This document shows positions 8,403-17,035 of a DNA stretch of 35,333 nucleotides, in pieces. The DNA comes from Marmoricola sp. Lineage in GTDB: Bacteria > Actinomycetota > Actinomycetes > Propionibacteriales > Nocardioidaceae. The position numbers and the translations under genes were made by a program. Under the pieces are notes generated by a model that did not search any database, was not told the DNA's origin, and saw only the letters and a program-made list of their open reading frames with translations. Every line of letters starts with the position of its first letter. Position 1 is the first letter of the stretch. Where the stretch lies: contig NZ_JAOPXI010000014.1 of NCBI RefSeq assembly GCF_025965215.1, forward strand, positions 1-35,333, in the 5' to 3' direction.

Positions 8403-9257
8403 ATGAGCGTGGACGTACTGGCTGACGGTCTCGGCTTCACCGAAGGGCCCGTGTGCCTGCCCGACGGCCGGATCGCGCTGGTCTCGATCAGTCACGCGTG
8501 CGTGTACGTCGTAGAGCCGGGTGGACCGGTCGAACGGTTCCAGACCGGGGGCGGCCCCAACGGGCTGGCGCTCGGAGACGACGGCACGGTGTACATCGCG
8601 CAGAACGGTGGCGTCTGGGGAGCGCCCGGCAAGGCTGCGGCGGGGGTCCAGGTGTTGCGCGACGGTCGCGTCGACTACCTGGTCCAGGGCATGGGTGCTC
8701 CGAACGACTGCGCCATCGGGCCGGACGGCCGGCTGTGGGTCACCGACACGGTGGCCGAGTTCGCCTGGGGTGATCGCCGTGGTGCGCAGCCGGGTCAGGT
8801 CTGGGCTGTCGAGGTGAACCGCGGCGAGGCGGATCTGGTCCTGGAGTCCGGTCCACTCTTCCTCAACGGCCTGGCCTTCACCCCAGGCGGAGAGCGGCTG
8901 CTCGTCACCGAGACGCTCGACGCGAAGCTGTCGTCGTACGAGGTTGTCCGCGGGAGCCTGGTCGATCCCGTCGTCCGGTACGTCTTCGCCGAGGGCCACC
9001 CGGACGGGCTCGCCGTCACCGAGCAAGGAGTGGCCCTGGTCGCGCTCACCTCGGCCGACCGGATCGACGCGATCGCGCCGGACGGCTCGCTGGTGGCCCG
9101 CTGCGAGCTCCCGGAAGGGTCGTTGCCGACCAACGTCTGCCTCGCGCACGACCCGCGGTTCCTCTACGTGACGGCGGCCCACAGCGGGTCCCTGCTGCGG
9201 GTCGAGAACCCGATCGAAGGCAGTTCAGTCAACACTGTTGACAGAACAGATCGGTAG
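8403..9257 (+). CDS. SMP-30/gluconolactonase/LRE family protein
   Basis: Beta-propeller-like repeats: GLGFTEGPVCLPDGRIALV, GGPNGLALGDDGTVYIAQNGG, PNDCAIGPDGRLWVTDT, FLNGLAFTPGGERLLVTET. Confidence 0.88.
   Translation: MSVDVLADGLGFTEGPVCLPDGRIALVSISHACVYVVEPGGPVERFQTGGGPNGLALGDDGTVYIAQNGGVWGAPGKAAAGVQVLRDGRVDYLVQGMGAPNDCAIGPDGRLWVTDTVAEFAWGDRRGAQPGQVWAVEVNRGEADLVLESGPLFLNGLAFTPGGERLLVTETLDAKLSSYEVVRGSLVDPVVRYVFAEGHPDGLAVTEQGVALVALTSADRIDAIAPDGSLVARCELPEGSLPTNVCLAHDPRFLYVTAAHSGSLLRVENPIEGSSVNTVDRTDR
9229..9243. promoter_or_regulatory. Perfect 15-bp palindrome GTCAACACTGTTGAC, candidate operator for the 9311 gene
   Basis: Identical arms to 7729-7743 with the central base changed (G to C); lies within the last codons of the SMP-30 gene, 67 bp before the next start codon. 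Confidence 0.7.
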
Positions 9258-9310
9258 CGCCACGCTCTCGGGAGACGACCCGGATCCGGGGGCGCAGGAG
9301 AGGAGCAACG

Positions 9311-10399
9311 GTGGCGAGGACCAGCGGCGAGAAGATCCGGGTCTTCCAGGTGGCGACAGGCAACGTGGGTGCGGAGATGATCAAGCGGATCGGCACCCAT
9401 CCCGATCTCGAGCTGGTCGGGGTGCACTGCTACAGCCCCGAGAAGGTCGGCCGCGATGTCGGCGAGGTCGTCGGCATCGGCCCGATCGGCGTGGTCGCCA
9501 CCGGGACCGTCGAGGAGATCATCGCCGCACGCCCGGACTGCGTGACCTTCCACGGCGTGTGGCCCGATTTCGACCTGTACGAGCGGGTCCTGGAAGCCGG
9601 CATCGACATCGTGACGACGGCTGACTGGATCACCGGGCACCACCGCAACCTCAACTACCCGAACCCGACCGGCAAGCCGCCGACCGAGGTGCTCCAGGAC
9701 GCTTGCCTGCGCGGCGGATCCACGTTCTACGGCACCGGGATGAACCCGGGCCTGGCGCAGATCCTGACGATCGTGAACTCCGGCAACATCGCCGACATCG
9801 AGAACGTCGTCTGCATCGAGTCGGTCGACGTCTCCTGTCACCATTCGGTCGACACGTGGAAGAACTGCGGCTTCGGGATGCCGATCGACGACCCCGAGAC
9901 GCTGCGCCGCCTCGAGCTCGGAACACGGGTGTTCGAGGACGGTGTCCGCCTGATGGCCGACTGCCTCGGCATGGAGATCGACGAGGTCGCCTTCGAGCCC
10001 GACCTGGGGTCCGTGACGAAGGAGGAGGACCTGGGCTGGTACCGCCTCCCGCCGGGCTCGCTGGGCGCCTGCTACGTCAAGTACGTCGGCAAGCTGGCCG
10101 GCGTACCGAAGGTCGAGCTGCACCTGGAGTGGCAGATGACTCCGCACACCGAACCGCACTGGGACATCAAGGGCGGCTACGTCACCCGGATCACGGGCGA
10201 CCCGTGCGTGTACTCCAAGCAGCGGATCCTGCCCAAGCCCGGCACCGACTTCACCGACCCGACGGCGCTGGCCGCGATGGGGATGACCCTGACCGGCATG
10301 CCTGCCCTGAACGCGGTTCGCTCGGTGGTTGAAGCGCCACCCGGCTGCATCACCAGCGCTGACCTCCCGCTGCGGGCGTTCGCCGGCCGGTTCCGGTAG
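9311..10399 (+). CDS. Dihydrodipicolinate reductase-like / NAD(P)-binding amine dehydrogenase-like protein
   Basis: EKIRVFQVATGNVGAEMIKRIGTHPDLELVGVHCYSPEKVGRDVGEVVG Rossmann N-terminus; GTG start; resembles the gene starting at 34628. Confidence 0.8.
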   Translation: MARTSGEKIRVFQVATGNVGAEMIKRIGTHPDLELVGVHCYSPEKVGRDVGEVVGIGPIGVVATGTVEEIIAARPDCVTFHGVWPDFDLYERVLEAGIDIVTTADWITGHHRNLNYPNPTGKPPTEVLQDACLRGGSTFYGTGMNPGLAQILTIVNSGNIADIENVVCIESVDVSCHHSVDTWKNCGFGMPIDDPETLRRLELGTRVFEDGVRLMADCLGMEIDEVAFEPDLGSVTKEEDLGWYRLPPGSLGACYVKYVGKLAGVPKVELHLEWQMTPHTEPHWDIKGGYVTRITGDPCVYSKQRILPKPGTDFTDPTALAAMGMTLTGMPALNAVRSVVEAPPGCITSADLPLRAFAGRFR

Positions 10400-10407
10400 T
10401 GACGCCC

Positions 10408-10492
10408 TCCGGTCGTCTGCACCCCGGTCGTCTGCACCCCGGTCGCCCCCACCCCGGTCGCCCCCACCCCGGTCGTCGAGCTTGCCGAGACG
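10408..10492. repeat. 15-bp tandem repeat plus 22-bp core of a dispersed repeat
   Basis: + strand: ggtcgtctgcacccc x2 then ggtcgcccccacccc x2 then GGTCGTCGAGCTTGCCGAGACG (10471-10492). The core matches 17793-17814 (reverse complement) at 21/22. Confidence 0.8.
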
Positions 10493-10494
10493 CG

Positions 10495-11505
10495 GTGACG
10501 CACGCACGGAACCGCGCCGCAGCTCTCTGCCTGGTTCTTCTCTTCACGGCACTCGTGACGGCACCAGCCAGCGCCGCCGACCCGGCTTCCGACCCGATCT
10601 GCTCCACCGTTCCGCCGCACCAGGCCGTGGCCTCCGGCCCCCGGATCCAGCACCTCACCGTCGACGGCACCCCGGTCTCGGTGCTGCTGCCGCCCGACTA
10701 CGCCACCTCGACGAAGCGCTACCCGGTGCTCTACCTCCTGCACGGCGGGACCTCGGGCGTCGACGACTTCCTGGCCAGCTCCGATCTGGTCGCGCGCACC
10801 GGTCAGATCCCGGACTCGAACCAGTTCATCGTGGTGACGCCCGACGGCGGCCTGACCGGGTTCTACGTGGACTGGAAGGACGGCAGCCACCACTACGAGA
10901 CGACGATCATCAAGCACGTCATCCCGGCGATCGACGCCCAGTTCCGCACCAACCCCGACCGGGCGTCACGCGCCATCGCCGGGGTCTCGATGGGTGGGTG
11001 GGGCGCGATGCACTACGCCGTTCGCTACCCCGAGCTGTTCGGCGCGGTCGGCTCGCTCTCCGGGGGCGTGGACAACCAGTCGCCGGACGCGATGGCGGTC
11101 TTCCTGCTCGCCACGGTGACCCAGCGCCAGTGTGCCGACGGAGTGCCGCCGGGCCAGTACGACCTGTTCGGGATGTTCGGCAACCCGATCCTCGATGCCG
11201 GTCGCTGGACCGAGGCGAACCCTGTCGCCCTTGCCGGGAACCTGCGGGGCATGGACGTCTACCTGACGGCCGGAACCGGACTGCCGTGCGACCTCGCCGA
11301 CGTCCCGACGATCGCCGCCGATCCGACGACCAGTGCCGTCGAAGCGATCGTCGGCCACACAACCCTCAACCTCGACCTGGCCCTCACGCTGGCTGGCGTC
11401 AGGCACACCTACGTGCCGAAGCCCTGCAGCATCCACACGATGCGCTACTTCGGACCCGAGCTCGACACCTACCTGGGCAGACTCGCCAGCCTCTGGGCCA
11501 GGTGA
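10495..11505 (+). CDS. Secreted esterase (alpha/beta hydrolase, antigen 85/esterase D-like)
   Basis: GTG at 10495 gives signal peptide VTHARNRAAALCLVLLFTALVTAPASAA; RYPVLYLLHGGTSG, GVSMGGWGAM nucleophile elbow. ORF-track start at 10399 reads through the tandem repeat (GRLHPGRLHPGRPHPGRPHP) and is probably not the real start. Confidence 0.82.
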   Translation: MTHARNRAAALCLVLLFTALVTAPASAADPASDPICSTVPPHQAVASGPRIQHLTVDGTPVSVLLPPDYATSTKRYPVLYLLHGGTSGVDDFLASSDLVARTGQIPDSNQFIVVTPDGGLTGFYVDWKDGSHHYETTIIKHVIPAIDAQFRTNPDRASRAIAGVSMGGWGAMHYAVRYPELFGAVGSLSGGVDNQSPDAMAVFLLATVTQRQCADGVPPGQYDLFGMFGNPILDAGRWTEANPVALAGNLRGMDVYLTAGTGLPCDLADVPTIAADPTTSAVEAIVGHTTLNLDLALTLAGVRHTYVPKPCSIHTMRYFGPELDTYLGRLASLWAR

Positions 11506-11520
11506 GCGCCCCACACAGAT

Positions 11521-11555
11521 GAGCGGCACCGAAGGGCTTGCCTTCGATGCCGCTC
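11521..11555 (+). terminator. Strong hairpin downstream of esterase gene
   Basis: GAGCGGCACCGAAGG-gcttg-CCTTCGATGCCGCTC, 14/15 paired stem, 16 nt after the esterase stop. Confidence 0.7.
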
Positions 11556-11730
11556 TCACACACAACTTGGCTACCAAGCGTGCACGGTCTAATTGTTGCC
11601 TCGGGAGTGTCCCGATCTGCAAACGCCCTCAACGAAGGGAGATCGCCGCGTGGGTACCTGCGTCGTGTGCTGGTCTGTAGTTGTCTGATCCCTGTGTAGC
11701 CCGGTCTCAGGGTGACTTCAAGGGTTGACT

Positions 11731-11758
11731 TTTGAGCCACGTGAGCGGCGCGCTCAAA
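11731..11758 (-). terminator. Candidate terminator of HAD-IB gene
   Basis: TTTGAGC ... GCTCAAA inverted repeat, 14-nt loop, spanning the minus-strand stop codon. Confidence 0.4.
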
Positions 11759-12569
11759 TACCGAGGTGGCTGCGCCGAGCCCGTCGTGAATTGACCCAGA
11801 TGGCGGCGCCGAGGCCGGCCACACCAGCCACCGCGAGCGCCGCGAGCGTCGGTTTGGCCGGTGGCAGCTTCATCCGGCTGGCCAGCGCGACCGGGCGTTC
11901 GAAGACCAGGATCGGCCAGCCCCGCTCCCTGGCGATCTTGCGCAGGTCCTTATCGGGATTGACGGCGTACGGGTGCCCGACGGTCTCGAGCATGGTGAGG
12001 TCGGTGATCGAGTCGCTGTAGCCGTAGCACTCGTCGAGGTCGTAGCCGCGCTTGCGAGCGAGGTCGCTGACCGCCTTGGCCTTGTTCTCGGCGTACGCGT
12101 AGAACCGGATCTTGCCGGTGTACTTGCCGTCGACGACTTCCATGCGGGTCGCGACGACGTGGTCGGCACCGAGCATGGCGCCGATCGGCTCGACCATCTC
12201 GGCGCCGCTGGTGGAGACGATGATGACGTCGCGCCCGGCCGCGTGGTGCTCCTCGATCAGGTTGACCGCCTCGTCGTAGACGAGCGGGTCGACGATGTTG
12301 TGCAAGGTGTCGGCGACGATGTCGCGCACGGTCTGCACGTCCCAGCCGGCGCAGAGCTGCGACATGAACTGCCGCATCTTCTCCATCTGGTCGTGGTCCG
12401 CTCCGCCCACCAGGTAGACGAACTGCGCGTAGGCACCACGCAGGACGGCGCCGCGCGAGATGAGCCCGCCAGCCTGGAACTCGCGGCTGAACGCGAACGT
12501 GCTCGACCTGGCGATGATCGTCTTGTCCAGATCGAAGAACGCGGCAGTGGGGCGAGCGACAGAGCTCAT
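11754..12569 (-). CDS. HAD-IB family hydrolase (SerB-like phosphatase)
   Basis: AAFFDLDKTIIARSS HAD motif I; VIIVSTSGAEMVEPIG motif II; GYSDSITDLTML motif IV; C-terminal TM. Confidence 0.92.
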   Translation of the reverse strand: MSSVARPTAAFFDLDKTIIARSSTFAFSREFQAGGLISRGAVLRGAYAQFVYLVGGADHDQMEKMRQFMSQLCAGWDVQTVRDIVADTLHNIVDPLVYDEAVNLIEEHHAAGRDVIIVSTSGAEMVEPIGAMLGADHVVATRMEVVDGKYTGKIRFYAYAENKAKAVSDLARKRGYDLDECYGYSDSITDLTMLETVGHPYAVNPDKDLRKIARERGWPILVFERPVALASRMKLPPAKPTLAALAVAGVAGLGAAIWVNSRRARRSHLGI

Positions 12570-12705
12570 GTTTCGAGTCTAGGGACGGAAAGTCTTGTGG
12601 GTCGGGCGATTGCGGAGCATTCCACAGGGTGCCGGCGAGGCTGCGAATCCACAGCAGCTGGCCGATCCGGCTGTCTCCCGCGAGGCTGACCTTGACGCTG
12701 GGCCC

Positions 12706-13755
12706 ATGAACCACCCGGGCGCACCGCTGTTGGTGAGCAACGACGACAGGCTGCTGTCCGACCTGGAGCGCCTGGCTGCCGCGGCCGGAGTTGTCCCGGT
12801 GGTCGTGCGCGACATCGGAGCCGCGATGGGCGGGTGGTCTGCCGCTTCGTCCATCATCGTCGGGGCGGACATCGCTGACTTGATGGCTTCTGCCGAGCCT
12901 CCACGCCGAGCCGGGATTCACCTCGTCGGCCACGGGTCACTTCCAGACTCAGTGTTCCGATGCGCTGTCGAGTGCAGTGCGGAGTCCGTGTTTGCCCTAC
13001 CGGGAGGCGACGAACGGGTCATTGAGTTGCTGACGGACGCAGGGGACGGTGCCCTGGTTGGGGGTGCCACGATCGGTGTGATCGCAGGGGCCGGTGGCGC
13101 GGGCGCGACCGTGTTCGCGGCTGCCCTTGCCTCCGTGTGCGCCCACAGCATGCCGACGCTGTTGGTCGACGCGGATCCCCTGGGCTCCGGCATCGATCGC
13201 GTCCTCGGAGTCGAGTCAGTTGCTGGCATCCGCTGGGACGCCCTTCCGATCGCAGCCGGCCGGCTCAGCGCGCGGGCGCTGCGCGAGGCGCTGCCGAAAC
13301 GTCAGGATCTGGCTGTCCTCAGTTGGCCGACCGAGCACGCCTTCGACCTGAACACGCTCGCTGTGCGCGAGGTGCTCTCGGCGGCCCACCGAGGATTCCC
13401 GGCTGTGGTGATCGATCTGCCGCGGTTGCAGAACACCGTGACCGATGAGGTGATCGCCCGATGCGATGACGTGGTCCTGGTCTCGACGCTGACAATCCCC
13501 GCAATGGCCTCGGCCTTGAGGGTTGCGCGGCGACTCCCACCCGGCTCCACACGCCTGGTGCTGAGGGGACGAGGGCTGGCTGAAACCGACGTCGAACGAC
13601 TGCTCGGGTTGTCGGTCGTGGCGACCATGTCGAACCAACGCGGCCTGGACGAGGCCATCGGTCTGGGGATCGGTCCGCTACGCACACGGCGGGGTCCGTT
13701 GGCCCGGGCAGCGAACGTGGTCGCTCGCGAGCTGTTGGGCCGGGCTGTCGCGTGA
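12706..13755 (+). CDS. Septum-site-determining/CpaE-like P-loop protein (Ssd)
   Basis: ATG at 12706; GVIAGAGGAGATVFAAALASVCA deviant Walker A, LLVDADPLGSGIDRVLG; directly upstream of tadA. Confidence 0.85.
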   Translation: MNHPGAPLLVSNDDRLLSDLERLAAAAGVVPVVVRDIGAAMGGWSAASSIIVGADIADLMASAEPPRRAGIHLVGHGSLPDSVFRCAVECSAESVFALPGGDERVIELLTDAGDGALVGGATIGVIAGAGGAGATVFAAALASVCAHSMPTLLVDADPLGSGIDRVLGVESVAGIRWDALPIAAGRLSARALREALPKRQDLAVLSWPTEHAFDLNTLAVREVLSAAHRGFPAVVIDLPRLQNTVTDEVIARCDDVVLVSTLTIPAMASALRVARRLPPGSTRLVLRGRGLAETDVERLLGLSVVATMSNQRGLDEAIGLGIGPLRTRRGPLARAANVVARELLGRAVA

Positions 13756-14897
13756 ACGGGGACGACATTCTGATCGGGGTCCGCGACCGACTCGCAAGGG
13801 ACGGTGCCCAGGTGACTCCTCAGCGGGTTGCCGAGGCACTTCGTCACGGCGGCCGTCCGGTCAGCGACGTCGAGGTTCTTGCCGTCCACGATGTCCTCCG
13901 GCGGGAGGTGTCCGGGGCCGGACCCCTGGAGGAGCTCATCTCGCTGCCGGGCGTGACCGATGTATTGGTCAACGGTCCTGATCAAGTCTGGATCGATCGG
14001 GGCCACGGACTCGAGCTCAGCTCGATCAGGTTCGCCGACGACGACGCCGTACGGCGCCTGGCGCAGCGGTGGGCGGCCACGGGCGGGCGCCGACTCGACG
14101 ACGCTTCTCCGTACGTCGACGTGAGACTCGTCGACGGCACGAGGTTCCACGCCGTTCTGGCACCGATTGCGTGGCCCGGGACCGTCCTGTCCTTGCGTGT
14201 GCCGCGTCGGCGCGCCTTCGATCTCACTGCTCTCGAGGAAGCTGGCGGGGTCAGCGCCGAGGGCGCGCAAGTCCTGCGCCGGGTGATTCAGGCGCGGCTC
14301 TCGTTTCTGGTTACCGGTGGGACCGGGAGCGGCAAGACCACCCTGTTGGCAGCCTTGCTCGGACTCGTCGATCACACCGAGCGTCTGGTCGTCGTCGAGG
14401 ACTCGGGTGAGTTGCGCCCCGACCACCCGCACGTTGTGACCATGGAGGCTCGACCGCCGAACATCGAAGGTGCCGGCGAGGTGACCGTCCAAACGCTGGT
14501 TCGTCAAGCAATGCGGATGCGTCCCGATCGACTGGTCGTCGGAGAGGTCCGCGGTGCCGAGGTCGTCGATCTGCTCGCTGCGATGAACACAGGTCACGAA
14601 GGCGGCTGCGGGACGATCCACGCGAACTCTGCTGCGGACGTTCCGGCCCGGATCGAGGCGCTTGCTCTGGCGGCCGGGATGGGGCGTGACGCTGCTCTGA
14701 GCCAGCTGACGGCAGCCGTCGACGTGGTCGTCCACCTTCATCAGCCTCGTCGAGGTGGTCGTCGGCTACGAGAGATCGGCGTGCTGATGCGTGACGCCGA
14801 GGGCAACGTCGCGGTCGTCCCGGCTGTGTCGTTCGACAGTGATCTGAGACTCGCAGCGGGTCCGGGTATCAACCGGTTGGAGGCGTTGTTGTCGTGA
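13752..14897 (+). CDS. tadA: TadA/CpaF family secretion ATPase
   Basis: [18 protein letters not shown] Walker [48 protein letters not shown]. Confidence 0.95.
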   Translation: MNGDDILIGVRDRLARDGAQVTPQRVAEALRHGGRPVSDVEVLAVHDVLRREVSGAGPLEELISLPGVTDVLVNGPDQVWIDRGHGLELSSIRFADDDAVRRLAQRWAATGGRRLDDASPYVDVRLVDGTRFHAVLAPIAWPGTVLSLRVPRRRAFDLTALEEAGGVSAEGAQVLRRVIQARLSFLVTGGTGSGKTTLLAALLGLVDHTERLVVVEDSGELRPDHPHVVTMEARPPNIEGAGEVTVQTLVRQAMRMRPDRLVVGEVRGAEVVDLLAAMNTGHEGGCGTIHANSAADVPARIEALALAAGMGRDAALSQLTAAVDVVVHLHQPRRGGRRLREIGVLMRDAEGNVAVVPAVSFDSDLRLAAGPGINRLEALLS

Positions 14898-15646
14898 CGG
14901 CGGCAATCGCTGCGAGTCTCGCCTCGTTCCTGATGCTGCGGCCGCCGTCGGGAACGCGTGCCCGTCCCTCAGCGAGGGTGGTGGGGGCGCTCTTCATCTG
15001 TCTTGCTGTTGCCGCACTCCTTCGGTGGCGAGTCCCGATCGTGGTGATCTGCCTTGCCCCGGCAATTGCGGGGGCCGTGTGGCAGCACCTGCGCCGCAAC
15101 CGGGCACGGGCGCGATCGGCGCATCGCGCGACCGCTGTGCTCCTGCTCTGCGAAGGGTTGGCGGCAGACCTCGCCGCCGGGCTGGCGCCGCAAACTGCCC
15201 TGACGGCTGCCGCCGAGCGGTGGCCTGAGTTCGCACCTGTCTGTCACGCCTCGCACCTGGGTGCCGATGTGCCGGGCGCCTTGCGTGAGCTCGCTGACCT
15301 TCCGGGGGCAGCCGCGTTGAACCACGTCTCAGCGGCTTGGACGGTGGCTCATCGGTCTGGCGCTGGACTGGCCGAATCGATGTCGCTCGCTGCGCGCGGG
15401 ATCCGTGAGCATCGAGCACTGGAGCGCCGGGTCGACACAGAGCTGGCGGCGGCTACGGCTACGGCGAGGCTGCTTGCGATCTTGCCGTTCCCGGTGCTGC
15501 TCATCGGTCGCGGTGCCGGTGGCGATCCGTTTGCCTTTCTCGTTGCTACGGCGGCAGGCCAGGTCTGTCTTGCCGCGGGACTGCTCCTTTCCTGGCTCGG
15601 AACCGTCTGGCTCGATCGGATCGCTGACCGGGTCAGGCGTTCGTGA
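14894..15646 (+). CDS. tadB: TadB-like type II secretion system F family protein
   Basis: Translationally coupled after tadA; ADVPGALRELADLPGAAALNHVSAAWTVAHRSGAGLAESM and TM segments. Confidence 0.85.
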   Translation: MTAAIAASLASFLMLRPPSGTRARPSARVVGALFICLAVAALLRWRVPIVVICLAPAIAGAVWQHLRRNRARARSAHRATAVLLLCEGLAADLAAGLAPQTALTAAAERWPEFAPVCHASHLGADVPGALRELADLPGAAALNHVSAAWTVAHRSGAGLAESMSLAARGIREHRALERRVDTELAAATATARLLAILPFPVLLIGRGAGGDPFAFLVATAAGQVCLAAGLLLSWLGTVWLDRIADRVRRS

Positions 15647-16353
15647 CGCTCGTTGCGAGCGCAGTCGCTGCGGTCCTCGGGCTGATGCTCGCACGACCTG
15701 CACGCCTGAGGGCTAGCTTCACTGCCGTCGCTCCTGGTCAGGTTGCGGAAGCGGCTGCACTGCGGCGACTTCGGACACCTCTCACTGCCCTGGCATTCGT
15801 CGGCGGCTGGACCTTCATCGGGGCTTGGCCGGGCGTCGCGGCCGGCGCCGTTCTGGCGGCCTTCGCGTGGCGAGTCCTCGGTTCAGTCGAAAGTCCTGCC
15901 GCCCGGCGCCGACGTGACGAACTTGAGCGGGATCTCCCGTTCGCCATCCATCTACTCGGGGGATGCCTGGTCGCCGGCTCCGACGTGACCAGGGCGCTCG
16001 ACGACGTCGCGAGCGCGGTCGCCGGGCCTGTTGGCGACGAGTTCACGCTGGTACGGAATCGCCTGCTCCTGGGGGTCGACCCGGGGGACGTCTGGGCGGC
16101 GCTCGACGGTCCCCTGACGGGTCTCGGCCAATCCATGTCCCGCGCGGCGTGGAGTGGCTCGTCGGTTCGTGACGCGGTCGAGAGACTCTCCGACGACCTC
16201 CGCGCCGACACCGGACTGCGTGCCGAGGCGCGGGCGCGAACCGTCGAGGTTCGTGCCGCTGCACCGCTCGGCGTGTGCTTCCTGCCGGCTTTCGTGATCC
16301 TAGGCATCGTCCCGATGATCGCCGGGATCTTCTCATCGCTGCAGATCTTCTGA
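15643..16353 (+). CDS. tadC: TadC-like type II secretion system F family protein
   Basis: DLPFAIHLLGGCLVAGSDVTRALDDVASAV...CFLPAFVILGIVPMIAGIFSSL; GTGA overlap with tadB. Confidence 0.87.
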   Translation: MTLVASAVAAVLGLMLARPARLRASFTAVAPGQVAEAAALRRLRTPLTALAFVGGWTFIGAWPGVAAGAVLAAFAWRVLGSVESPAARRRRDELERDLPFAIHLLGGCLVAGSDVTRALDDVASAVAGPVGDEFTLVRNRLLLGVDPGDVWAALDGPLTGLGQSMSRAAWSGSSVRDAVERLSDDLRADTGLRAEARARTVEVRAAAPLGVCFLPAFVILGIVPMIAGIFSSLQIF

Positions 16354-16481
16354 GTGACGACCGTCCACAGCCTGCGCCGGTGAACCGCTGTCCACGACCC
16401 CCGGCATGCGGGTTCGCTCGCGGTCGATCTCGCGACAATCGTCAACCCTGTCAAGGAAAACGCAAACATTCGGGAGTGCAG

Positions 16482-16679
16482 ATGCCAGGAGTTCGTAGCA
16501 GCACCACGACGAGGGCTGCGGCACGCAGCCAAACTGGAGCCACGACCGCCGAGTACGCCGTCTGCACCGGAGCGGCGGTCGGCTTCGCAGGGCTGCTCTT
16601 CAAGTTGATCACCAGTGAAACGGGACAACGGCTGCTCAATACCGTGTTTGACCATCTCCTGGGGATGCTCCCGTTCTGA
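16482..16679 (+). CDS. Flp-type pilin-like small protein (DUF4244-like)
   Basis: 65 aa MPGVRSSTTTRAAARSQTGATTAEYAVCTGAAVGFAGLLFKLITSETGQ...; G/ATTAEY prepilin-like site plus hydrophobic segment. Confidence 0.82.
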   Translation: MPGVRSSTTTRAAARSQTGATTAEYAVCTGAAVGFAGLLFKLITSETGQRLLNTVFDHLLGMLPF

Positions 16680-17035
16680 TGCGACGGGACCAGTCAGGAG
16701 CCGTCACTGCGGAAGCGGCAGTCGCCCTGCCAGTACTCGTCCTGATCGCGGCAGCCCTGGCATGGGCCATCGCGGTCGGCGTGAGTCAGGCGCGGGCCGA
16801 GGACGCAGCTCGCGAAGCCGTTCGATCACTGGCCCGCGGCGACGACGTCGCTGTCAGTGAAGCGCTCGGTCGGCGGATCGCCCCGGGGGGAGCGAGATTC
16901 GACATCCAGCGCGACGCCGACCTGGTCACTGTGAGGGTGACGGCGCTGGTGAGCAGTCCGGGCGGAATCCTCGGGTTCCTTTCTGGCCACGAGGTGCACG
17001 CCGAGGCGACGGGCGCATCGGAGCCCGTGTCGTGA
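16679..17035 (+). CDS. tadE: TadE-like pseudopilin
   Basis: RRDQSGAVTAEAAVALPVLVLIAAALAWAIAVGVSQARAEDAAREAVR; ATG overlaps the pilin stop. Confidence 0.87.
   Translation: MRRDQSGAVTAEAAVALPVLVLIAAALAWAIAVGVSQARAEDAAREAVRSLARGDDVAVSEALGRRIAPGGARFDIQRDADLVTVRVTALVSSPGGILGFLSGHEVHAEATGASEPVS

Noticed and set aside
8379-9182. 466-aa form of the TetR ORF
   Set aside because: Extension is antisense to the SMP-30 gene; TetR HTH begins right after the start at 8378.
10408-10470. Possible CRISPR-like array
   Set aside because: Contiguous 15-bp tandem units without spacers and no cas genes in the window.
10399-10494. GRLHPGRLHPGRPHPGRPHP as a real protein repeat of the esterase
   Set aside because: Encoded by the intergenic 15-bp tandem repeat; a standard signal peptide starts at 10495.
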